NCBI GenBank assembly: GCA_938045545.1
Contig: CALIBN010000010.1
Span: 1-64,000, forward strand
Length of the DNA: 64,000 nt
Source of the DNA: an uncultured archaeon
GTDB lineage: Archaea > Thermoproteota > EX4484-205 > JAAOZP01
Direction: 5' to 3'
The notes under the pieces were generated by a model. It had not been told where the DNA came from and searched no databases. It saw only the letters and a list, made by a program, of their open reading frames with translations. This document shows, piece after piece, positions 51,037 to 58,802 of this stretch (position 1 is the first letter of the stretch; each line of letters starts with the position of its first letter). A program made the position numbers and the translations under genes.

Positions 51037-51432
51037 GTGAGCACTGAACAGGGGAAGTATGCAGTCGTACGAATATACTCCTCCAGCAACAACACTATAG
51101 TGCATGCTACGGATCCAAGCGGCGCCTCAACACTCGCAGTATCCGCAGCAGGCCAGCATGTTAAAGCTGATAGGCTTGGAGGCAGCCCTTATGGTGCGAT
51201 GATGGCTGCAAACGCTGTGGCTGGAGCCTTGAAGAAGCTTGGAATAACAAGCATTAAGGTAAGGGTCAGGGCTCCGGGGGGCATAAAGTCTAGAACCCCT
51301 GGACAGGGGGCTCAGGCAGCTATAAGAGCATTAACAAGGGCTGGCCTAAGGATAATAGCGATAGAGGATGTAACACCAATTCCAACCGACGGGACTAGGA
51401 AACCCGGAGGCAGAAGGGGGAGAAGATTCTAG
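51037..51432 (+). CDS. rps11: 30S ribosomal protein S11 (uS11), inverted relative to its cluster
   Basis: 131 residues: [58 protein letters not shown] and the C-terminal [23 protein letters not shown] start. A TATA-like TTATTAAC at 51008-51015 suggests its own promoter and a leaderless message. It is transcribed opposite to rps13-rps4 and rpo3, although these normally form one operon S13-S4-S11-Rpo3. The 274 nt after it hold no gene. Confidence 0.96.
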   Translation: MSTEQGKYAVVRIYSSSNNTIVHATDPSGASTLAVSAAGQHVKADRLGGSPYGAMMAANAVAGALKKLGITSIKVRVRAPGGIKSRTPGQGAQAAIRALTRAGLRIIAIEDVTPIPTDGTRKPGGRRGRRF

Positions 51433-51706
51433 CCTTTTAAGACAGGGTTTAACCTACACGGGCAAATCCATTCTCCACCTGCTTTACCCAGTTTTCGAAA
51501 CCATTCTTCCTGCAAACCTTTAACAGCAAGACAAACGATGCTCGATTGCTTAACCCAGAGTCATAATGCACGCTCAGCCTTACCTATCCTACTACGGTCT
51601 ATTCAAAACCATCTGTTTAGACCGCTTGGTTAAGCGAGCTTCGTGAGGAACTTTTACCAACCTTGCCCTCATATCACAGACGGCCTCTTCAATCCCCGAG
51701 AGAAAA

Positions 51707-52198
51707 CTAAGCTGCCTTGGCCTCTTCGACTGTCTTAACCCTTACGAGTGGTTCTTCCTCTCTAGTGACGAAGTATCCTGGGGATCTTACAATCTGGTCG
51801 CCTATCATGATCTTGCCGTGAACTATAGCCTGCCTAGCGCTGTGAATAGTCTTTGCAAAACCTTTCCTGTAGACGATTGTTTGAAGCCTCCTTTCAAGAA
51901 TGTTTGAAACAGTCAGTGAGAGAACATCGTCAAGCTTCGCGTCTTTGCCGACCAAGCCAAGCCTGTAGAGCCTTGAAATAAGCTCAGACTCCCTCTTAAC
52001 CCTTTCCTCGCCCGTCAGGCTCAGATAAGAGCGGGCTGAAGCCCTAACACCCCTGAGGAAGGATGCGGCCCTCCAAAGTTCCCTCTTGTTCCTTAAACCA
52101 TACTCCCCCACGAGTATAAGCTCCTCCGTCAGACGCTCTTTAACCCATGGGTGTTTCGGATGCAGGATTTTGCTTCTAATCTTACGCGGGTCACCCAT
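51707..52198 (-). CDS. rps4: 30S ribosomal protein S4 (uS4)
   Basis: 163 residues: RSKILHPKHPWVKERLTEEL, YGLRNKRELWRAASFLRG, and the S4 RNA-binding domain LERRLQTIVYRKGFAKTIHS followed by ARQAIVHGKIMIGDQIV. Downstream of rps13; the operon ends here because rps11 is inverted. Confidence 0.96.
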   Translation of the reverse strand: MGDPRKIRSKILHPKHPWVKERLTEELILVGEYGLRNKRELWRAASFLRGVRASARSYLSLTGEERVKRESELISRLYRLGLVGKDAKLDDVLSLTVSNILERRLQTIVYRKGFAKTIHSARQAIVHGKIMIGDQIVRSPGYFVTREEEPLVRVKTVEEAKAA

Positions 52199-52204
52199 TC
52201 CTCA

Positions 52205-52681
52205 TCACTTTTTCTCGCTTCCAGAGGACTTCAAAGCAGCCTTTGAAAAACCAACAGGCCCACCGGTCCTGCCGGTTGTCCTAGTCCTCTGACCCCTTAC
52301 CTTTAAGCCGAGCGAGTGTCTAACACCCTTCCAAGACTTAATCCTCATCATCCTCTCAATATCCATCTTCTGAGCCAATTCTAAGTCGGACGTTATCAGA
52401 TGCTTATCCTCACCAGTTATAGGATCCTTCCTCCTGTTAAGCATCCAAGCCGGGAGGTTTAGCGACTTAGGGTTGTTCAGGGTTGCCTCTATCCTTGAAA
52501 CCTCATCATCAGTCAAGTAGCCGAGACGAGTATCCATAGGTATGTTTAGCGCGATGCATACGGCTCTCGCCGTAGCCCAACCTAAGCCTTTCACCTGTGA
52601 AAGACCATCCAGTACTCTCCTCTTACCGTCGCAATCCACACCGGCGATCCTCACTATCTCCTTAAACTCCCTGTTGCTCAT
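52205..52681 (-). CDS. rps13: 30S ribosomal protein S13 (uS13)
   Basis: 158 residues: VRIAGVDCDGKRRVLDGLSQ, KGLGWATARAVCIALNIP, RMMRIKSWKGVRHSLGLKVR and GQRTRTTGRTGG. ATG 52681, first gene of the shortened S13-S4 operon. Confidence 0.97.
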   Translation of the reverse strand: MSNREFKEIVRIAGVDCDGKRRVLDGLSQVKGLGWATARAVCIALNIPMDTRLGYLTDDEVSRIEATLNNPKSLNLPAWMLNRRKDPITGEDKHLITSDLELAQKMDIERMMRIKSWKGVRHSLGLKVRGQRTRTTGRTGGPVGFSKAALKSSGSEKK

Positions 52682-52879
52682 AAAGGCTTAATGACGCTTA
52701 CCGGAGCCTGGTTATAAACATTATTTCTGGACAACATAGAAAAAGGAGGGTTAAACCCGGTAACGAGGGTTTCACTTTAGGGGGTTGGAACCAGTATTCC
52801 CTCAGTGATTAGCCGCGTGGAAACTGGTTGCTGAACAGCTTTACATACTTTATCCTTTAAAGGAGTGGCCTCCTATTCC

Positions 52880-53320
52880 TTCTCACCTTTACAAACTCTT
52901 TGCAGAATCTTTGTTTCTCTTTAGAGTCAAATCACACATTAAGTGCGCAGCGTGAACCACGTCAGCCCTCCTCACTATCTCGTTGAAGACTTGCTCTTCA
53001 GACATATCCTTAGGGTTAAAGACTAAGGTGAAAAACGTGCTACGCCTGGATTCAGCTCAAACTCGACATCTACCCAGTATTTTTTCCTTTATTCTTCTGG
53101 CCACTTCTTTTCCCCAGTACAATGGTAGGATGAAGCCACCATAGGGTCTTCCAAATACTTCTCCCACTTCCCGTTAACTAGGTCATTAAGTATTTCATCC
53201 CTTTCTTTATGCACCTTCTTCTAAATCCTATTCCTTTCCTCCTCGCTCTTCGCCTTCTTCAGCTTGGAGCAATATACACCCAGATCTAAAACTGTCTCCA
53301 CGATATAGCGCGTGCCAGCA
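52880..53320 (-). pseudogene. Decayed gene of unknown family
   Basis: Successive minus-strand frames give plausible protein pieces in order: VLDLGVYCSKLKKAKSEEE, RDEILNDLVNGKWEKYLEDP, GGFILPLYWGKEVARRIKEK, VDVEFELNPG and FNPKDMSEEQVFNEIVRRAD, then VVHAAHLMCDLTL. Stops and frameshifts separate them. Family not recognised. The remaining parts of 52682-53438 show no gene. Confidence 0.5.
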
Positions 53321-53438
53321 GTTCGTATATATCTGGGCCAAAAGGTCCTATTTCTGGAAATAGAACCTTTTTACAAGAATAAAAAAGGTTTATTACTCGG
53401 CTTTTCTTTTTCGGTAAAAGGAGAAGAGAAGAGAGAAA

Positions 53439-54013
53439 ATGGGCATAAAACTTGATAAAAAAATAATTATTATTGTGTTTAGGCTGCTGGTCTCTAGTTC
53501 AGTAATATCCTTCGTAATTACGAGTGTTTTGTGTTACTCGCTCTGGGGTTACTACTGGAGTAAACCTCCATATCATAACCTTGAATATGGAAATGTTTCA
53601 TCTTCAAGTTATTGGGCAGTGGAAGACGCTATCTCCGACTGGAATAATATACCGATAACGAACCATCCTTCCTTTTATCCTGTAATCTCTGGGCCCCCTC
53701 AACACGTTGAAATCCATGACACTTATAACTCCACTGCCTTATGGGATGGAAAATGTTGGCTATCTCAAACTTCGGAAATATAATTGAGCATGCAATAATC
53801 TACCTTAACACCTATTATGTCGATAGTTACTCTTACAATAAAAAGAAGTCTTTAGCCTGTCACGAGCTTGGCCATGTTCTTGGATTATACGACGTGGGGC
53901 CCTATAATCCAGTAATAATGAATGGATATACTTATTACAGATACGATGTTTACGGAATTTCCACTCCACAACAAGACGACATAAATGGAGTAGCAGCAAT
54001 CTATGGGGGATGA
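53439..54013 (+). pseudogene. Matrixin-like zinc metalloprotease with a frameshift
   Basis: The first frame (from ATG 53439) has an N-terminal membrane anchor or signal (IIIIVFRLLVSSSVISFVIT) and ends at a TAA soon after WLSQTSEI, near 53782. The second frame, overlapping by about 40 nt, continues with IIEHAIIYLNTYYV and the zinc site CHELGHVLGLYD (HEXXHXXGXXD), then VIMNGYTYY and DDINGVAAIYGG, the typical matrixin ending. A one-base shift near 53750-53775 breaks the gene. If joined, about 190 residues of a secreted peptidase. Confidence 0.7.
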
Positions 54014-54019
54014 AGGGGG

Positions 54020-54661
54020 ATGAAGAGGAATAGCTTGATAAAATTAAAGTCCGCATCTATTTTGATAGGAATTATCGTCGGATTGCTCAGCAGCCTGGTC
54101 ACAATCAACCATATCCTAAATCCACAGCATATGATGAATAATGCTGAAAACGATGAAACTGAAGATGCGGTTGAGGTAAGTTGGGTAATATATTTCAGCA
54201 ACTTAAGAGAGCTTGTAACAAACTCCGATGTAATAATTCTAGGAAAAGTCATCGATGCTAGAACGATTATTAGGACTATTTATGAACCATGGGGTACAAA
54301 GGATATAGGGACTGCATATAAATTTGAAGTCGAGCAAGTGATAAAAGGTGATCTTAGAGTCGGCGAGGTCATAGGATTCGCTCTGAGTGGAGGCATAATT
54401 AATGGGAAGCCGAGAATGGTCATAAGAGAGGATCCTTTGGCGAACGTTGGTGAACGGCTTATACTATTTCTAAAACGCACCGAAGGAGGCTTTGCGATTC
54501 AGGGTCCATGGGGAAGATTTATCGTAATTTCAAATAAAGTGTATTCGTTGGGCGCCATTTATCTGGCTTCGAAAAACTATTCATTGGACGTCAATGGAAC
54601 CAACCTAGAAGAATTCATAAAAGAAATACAGGTTATCATGACAACATTTTACATAGGCTAG
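54020..54661 (+). CDS. Secreted/membrane-anchored protein of unknown function
   Basis: 213 residues. An N-terminal hydrophobic segment (SASILIGIIVGLLSSLVTI) probably anchors it or exports it; the rest is a beta-rich domain: LVTNSDVIILGKVIDA, TAYKFEVEQVIKGDLRVGEV, GERLILFLKRTEGG and GPWGRFIVISNKVYSLG. This resembles a domain found near secreted proteases in bacteria and archaea. It starts 6 nt after the matrixin-like gene and was probably co-expressed with it. Confidence 0.6.
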   Translation: MKRNSLIKLKSASILIGIIVGLLSSLVTINHILNPQHMMNNAENDETEDAVEVSWVIYFSNLRELVTNSDVIILGKVIDARTIIRTIYEPWGTKDIGTAYKFEVEQVIKGDLRVGEVIGFALSGGIINGKPRMVIREDPLANVGERLILFLKRTEGGFAIQGPWGRFIVISNKVYSLGAIYLASKNYSLDVNGTNLEEFIKEIQVIMTTFYIG

Positions 54662-54721
54662 TAGCGCGCTAGCAGACTGAGCTCGTAAAAGGCTTCTATA
54701 ATAGTTTTTCTTCTTCCATGC

Positions 54722-54790
54722 TTGCCCCTTGGCCAGATTCGGGCTTTTTGAGCCGCCAAGCGGGTATTCTACCAATGAACTACAGACCCT
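54722..54790 (-). tRNA. tRNA-like 5' half (degenerate or split tRNA fragment)
   Basis: On the minus strand 54789 down reads GGGTCTG (acceptor), TA, GTTC-ATTGGTA-GAAT (perfect D arm), A, CCCGC (anticodon stem 5' side). After this no matching GCGGG, T arm or CAGACCC acceptor follows. Instead there is a GC-rich stretch containing GGCGGC, then GCCCGAATCTGGCC, then CAAGGGG. It may be a tRNA pseudogene or the 5' half of a split tRNA. The rest of 54662-54977 holds nothing recognisable. Confidence 0.45.
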
Positions 54791-54977
54791 AGCGTTAACC
54801 TTTTTCCTAATGATATTTAAGCTTTCCCTATAATCTTAATAGATCTGAATACGAAATATGGTCTAATATCCAAGTTACCCATCATTATATTACTAACTCT
54901 ATTACAAATAGGGCTAGTTAAAAACCCAGCTGTTCCTGTTACATCTTGGAAAAATAGTCTTCCGAAGAATATCTGGG

Positions 54978-55202
54978 CTAGCGTACACTATAATATAAAA
55001 TATAAAATGAGAATTTGAGTGCGATATAAAATGAGAATTTGAGTGCGCGCTCCCACCAATACTTGTACTCCATCCACCCTCGGAGTATTCTATCCAGTAT
55101 CTCCTCTGAGGAGAGACGGGAATATTTTTGGAAGGAATCCATCTTCCTGAAGTATTCTATGGAATCTACGAATCGCTTCTTAAGCTCTGGGTTTATCATC
55201 AC
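54978..55202 (-). CDS. Small conserved-looking protein, C-terminus altered by a tandem repeat
   Basis: 74 residues. INPELKKRFVDSIEYFRKMD, FQKYSRLSSEEILDRILRG and YKYWWE are closely matched by the frameshifted paralogue at 56328-56546. After YWWE a 24-bp tandem duplication (55000-55047) encodes ALKFSFYI twice, and the protein ends shortly after; the paralogue instead continues KSPRKRREPDF. So this copy is probably truncated. Family not recognised; probably a DNA- or nucleic acid-processing helper judging only from its helical, charged nature. Confidence 0.5.
   Translation of the reverse strand: MMINPELKKRFVDSIEYFRKMDSFQKYSRLSSEEILDRILRGWMEYKYWWERALKFSFYIALKFSFYILYYSVR
55000..55047. repeat. 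24-bp tandem duplication
   Basis: Two exact, adjacent copies of a 24-bp unit beginning ATATAAAATGAG and ending TTTGAGTGCG (55000-55023 and 55024-55047), inside the 3' end of the small gene at 54978-55202. Confidence 0.9.
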
Positions 55203-56111
55203 CGTTACTAATCATGAATTCAACTTTTAAGCATAACTTTTTTAATTTCATGTAAAAGCTTGGTTCCCCCCAATATGTTGTGCAGAAAAGATTGTGTGAA
55301 GCTGAGGTTTGGAATACGTGAGATTCAATATCCTCCTTTATCTGGTGCACGGGGATTAAACAAACAATGAAACTATGAAGAATGAAGATTAGAGGTGATT
55401 GGGAAGAAAAGACAGATAAAAGCAGAAAAGGGTCAGAAGAAATAAGGTCGTGCTATTCTCCAAGGTGAAGAGTCCGGAAATGGTATCGTGAAATCGGTTG
55501 ATCTCTTCTTCCGTTGATGGTATTTTTCTTCTAAGCATTTCCCCGATCTCGGCTAAGGAATAAATTTATTTGGTTCCATTTTCTCAAGAATGTTATGTTA
55601 TAGATTTATACCACGAAAGAGAACGTTTTTGAAACAAAGCTTATGATGCTTAAAGAAACAAACAACTCCTAATCTTTAAAAGATTTCAGTAAAATTATAG
55701 ATTGCCAGATGAACCGCTTAAACTATGGTGAAAACTCTCCCAAGGATGGATTCATACAAAAGGAATCGTGTAAAAAATTATTGAACATATCAAGGGAAAA
55801 ATCGGATTTACCTTCATAAGCATTCTATAAGTGACCCATAAAAGCCCAATCTGGTCACCGATGTCTCCGAAAGTCATTGAATTAAAAGCTGGGAGACTTA
55901 AAGGGGAGCCCTAACCCCAGGGCCTTAGTCGAGAAATGCCTAGCCTTATGAGACTCTATGGCCTACGAGGATGGACATCGCAATAGACTATGGTGGAAGA
56001 TCGAGAAGGATAAGGATTTAAGATGGTGTTGACAGAATAATGAAAATGTTGCCTACTGAGTGTCACCTCATGATCCCGAGATCCTTCATAACCTTAAGTT
56101 AGTTAAAGCAT
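55203..56111. other. Long intergenic stretch without a supported gene
   Basis: About 900 nt of AT-rich sequence with dense stops in all frames. Isolated peptide-like pieces (for example a frame near 55860-55920 reading SPKVIELKAGRLKGEP) suggest decayed coding sequence, but no family, RNA or repeat array could be recognised. Confidence 0.5.
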
Positions 56112-56212
56112 CGCTGGGGACGGGATTCGAACCCGCACGGCCCAGAAGGGCCACAAGCTTGCTTGAAGAGCTTTTCTCCAGGCTTGCGCCTTGCCAGTTC
56201 GGCCACCCCAGC
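56112..56212 (-). tRNA. tRNA-Ser(GGA) with a 16-nt intron
   Basis: Minus strand from 56212: acceptor GCTGGGG, TG, D arm GCC...GGC, anticodon stem CAAGC, loop CTGGAG|A, stem GCTTG, long variable arm (GGCCC-TTCT-GGGCC), T arm GCGGG-TTCGAAT-CCCGT, acceptor CCCCAGC and discriminator G, the Ser identity base. Anticodon GGA. Sixteen bases (56160-56175) interrupt the loop between positions 37 and 38, the usual archaeal intron site. Mature length 85 nt, a class II tRNA. Confidence 0.95.
56160..56175 (-). other. tRNA intron, position 37/38
   Basis: Removing these 16 bases restores a normal seven-base anticodon loop (CTGGAGA) and a perfect 5-bp stem. It would be excised by the archaeal tRNA splicing endonuclease. 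Confidence 0.85.
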
Positions 56213-56327
56213 GCGATATATTGAGGCACGCCCATCTTAAAAGTTTTTACAACATGCTTACAAAAGGCGTTTTTAAGTTTTAGGAGCGAGTTACGCTTAA
56301 ATGCAACTTCATGAACATTAGTGATGG

Positions 56328-56546
56328 ATGGTGAACCTGGAGCTCAGGAAGCGCTTCGTCGATTCGATAGAGCACATTAGGAAGATGGATTTCTTCAAGG
56401 ACCACTCTAACTTGTCCTCCGTGAAGATCCTCGAAAAGATATTCGGGGGGAAATAGACTACGAGTATTGGTGGAAGGAAAAGAGTCCGCGTAAACGAAGG
56501 GAGCCAGATTTCTACAAATCCCTACGAGAAAATGATCTGTATGGAC
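56328..56546 (+). pseudogene. Frameshifted paralogue of the small gene at 54978-55202
   Basis: From ATG 56328: VNLELRKRFVDSIEHIRKMD, FFKDHSNLSSVKILEKIFGG, then TAG at 56454-56456. In the next frame the paralogous sequence continues GEIDYEYWWKEKSPRKRREP and DFYKSLRENDLYGL. The shift falls in a run of six G (about 56445-56450), where one extra base is the simplest explanation. It runs into the 3' end of the convergent TGT-like gene. Confidence 0.65.
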
Positions 56547-58013
56547 TCATCTTGAGAAAAAGAGTGTATATTCCGAAAGGGGTCTTTGCACGCGCGCTCC
56601 CCCCTCTTCGGGCCTGTAGAGAGACCTGTGGCAGTGCCCTATTACGCGGATCTCGCTCAGGTCCTTATTCTCTAAAAGTTTCTTCATCATCTCCTTGGGA
56701 TTCGCATCCATAGGAAGGCCGAGCTCATGGCCGTGGCTAAACCTTACTACCTTCCAATTCGCTAACTTGACCTTTATCCTTTTCTTCGAGAACCTCCGGA
56801 GCATCGTCAGAATCCTTATGGCTTCCACCAATATCGGATGCGGGCTATACAGTTGAGGTTCCCACGGTCCCCTCGCAAACGTAAACCTTCTCAGGGTCTT
56901 TAAAAACTCGGGAGCGTTTGAATCCGAGCATCCAGACACGTACCTCATGCGGGCGCCGAGGTCCTTCAGAAAGTCGAGGAAACTAATGATGTGCGATGCC
57001 TTTGGCTTCCCCTCCACGAAGTCGAATACGTCGCCCAAGAGGACCAGGTGGGTCGGGTGGATCTCCATGAGCCTCCTCAAGCACGGCAGCCAGAGTGATT
57101 GGGGGACACCTATGTGTAAATCCCCTACGACCGCTAAGCAATCATCCTTCTCCAATATCATGTCGTAAACAGGTATCTCATCCAGCTTTCCCTTCTCCGC
57201 ATACTCTTTGAGCATGACCCAATCGTGCCACGCTATGTCATCCGGGTTTTCAGCGATCTGGTTTGGGAACTTAGCTGAGCATGCCTTACAGTTACACTCA
57301 ATGAGGTCTCTTTCCAGGTCTATGATGCCCACGCCGGATGACGTGCCCGCATAAGCATGCCAATTCTTGGCCTCTATTAGCCAAGACATGCCCGCCAGGG
57401 AGATTTCAGGGTCTGATTTGTAGAGATCATGCAGGCCTTTGAGGCCTAAGGCCCCTATCATCAGGGGCTTCGCCCCGATTTCGTATATCTTCACCAGCCC
57501 CAGCGAGTAGAGGTCGTCGGCGATTTTAGCCATATCCTCATGGACCTCGGCGCCGCGGCTTCTAGCCAGAACGTACTCGGTGGCGTGAAGCCCAACCCTC
57601 CTGAAGCCCATTTTCTCCAGCCACTCCGCGTGGAGCGCCATCTCTGAAGGGTCTACTCCCTTCAGCAGCGTATCGTTGGTATCCCCTCCTCAACATACTT
57701 CATCGTTAGGAGCGTGGCCTCGATCAGATTGGATAAATTCAAAGCCTTGGAGTACTCGGCGTAAACGGGCATATCCCACCCAATCACCCCATTGAAGTCT
57801 CCTTTCTTTGTAAAAGCCCACGGTGAAGTTGAACGTCTCTTCGGTTAGGAGCCTATCCGGCATTATTGTTGAGAGCAGGATTTGACCATCGAATTCTAGG
57901 AAGTTGTGCACTCCTTCCTCTTTAACCCTTTTTATGTTCTCGCCGTCGCCATACTCCAAACGAATATACCGAAATACCAAAACAACATTTTGAAAAACCC
58001 TTTTTATACGCAT
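56547..58013 (-). pseudogene. TGT-like domain fused to a metallophosphoesterase, two frameshifts
   Basis: Three frames join into about 488 residues. Frame a (58013 down to about 57812): GVHNFLEFDGQILLSTIMPD. Frame b (about 57812-57673): DFNGVIGWDMPVYAEYSKAL, LLTMKYVEEGIPTI. Frame c (about 57672-56547): LLKGVDPSEMALHAEWLEKM and ECNCKAC, the TGT-like zinc site, then a calcineurin-like phosphoesterase with GDLHIG, GDVFD, GCSD (usually GNHD), SHGHE and GHCHRS. The barrel is paralogous to 28712-29820 but lacks the Cys-rich N-terminus. Possibly a nucleic acid base-modifying enzyme; inactive here unless the shifts are artefacts. Confidence 0.7.
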
Positions 58014-58802
58014 ATATTTTTTACTAATGGCCTCATATCACTACCCTCTACGATCTAATATTGGAATTGGATTTCTCGGTCTTTATAGAATGCATGCTCA
58101 AATCGTTAAAAAAAATAATAATCTTCAAAAAGCATTAAAATGTTATCGTTCGCGTTTCTCGGCCCTCCAGTATAGGTATGGAATCCCCTTCTCATAGCAG
58201 GGCCAATTCTCGTGCCTCAATTCATAACCCAAACTCACTACATCCTTAAGACCCAACTTCCTTCTCAGTAACCTTTTCAATAACCTTCTTGAAAATGAGG
58301 ATCACAAGGCTCTATTCAAGCGGAGGCGAGCCTTAGATAAATCATGTACGACTCTAGCATCATGTTCGCCACCAGTTCAACAGCCCTCATGGGGCTCGGA
58401 ATACCTGCGGAGCTTCTCGGAGCTGTTTTAGCGTGCACGCTATAAAGCCGTTAGACTTAAAAACTTCGGGTTCAGAATAAAAAAAGAGAAGAGTTGGATA
58501 AATGTCCCGTTTGCCATGAGAAGGTAGGAGGTTAGGAACAGAAGCTCGAGGATCTCTCCATAATGCTCATCGGCCGTAGTCTGCTAGAGCCATGCATTAA
58601 TGTCTTACTCTCCTCTCCGGTTTTCTCCTCAGCAATATGTAGATGGTGTCAAGTATTGCTGGGGATATTAGCCTCTCAACGAGTGTTAGAGGCTTCTCGT
58701 CCTAGTATAGCTGGAAGAAGGTATAATGGTCTTTGATAAAAAAAGGTCGAGAAAACCATGAAACGATGGCCAAATGAAAACTCGCGTAGCAACTAAAGGG
58801 AT
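58014..58802 (-). pseudogene. Remnants of a decayed minus-strand gene
   Basis: No intact gene. Minus-strand fragments in order: LTLVERLISPAILDTIYILL (about 58630-58700), LESYMIYLRLASA (about 58320-58365), then LGLKDVVSLGYELRHENWPC and YEKGIPYLYWRAEKRER ending in TAA at 58143-58145. Several stops and shifts separate them. The last piece is long and protein-like, so this was probably one gene upstream of the TGT-like fusion. Family unknown. Confidence 0.45.
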
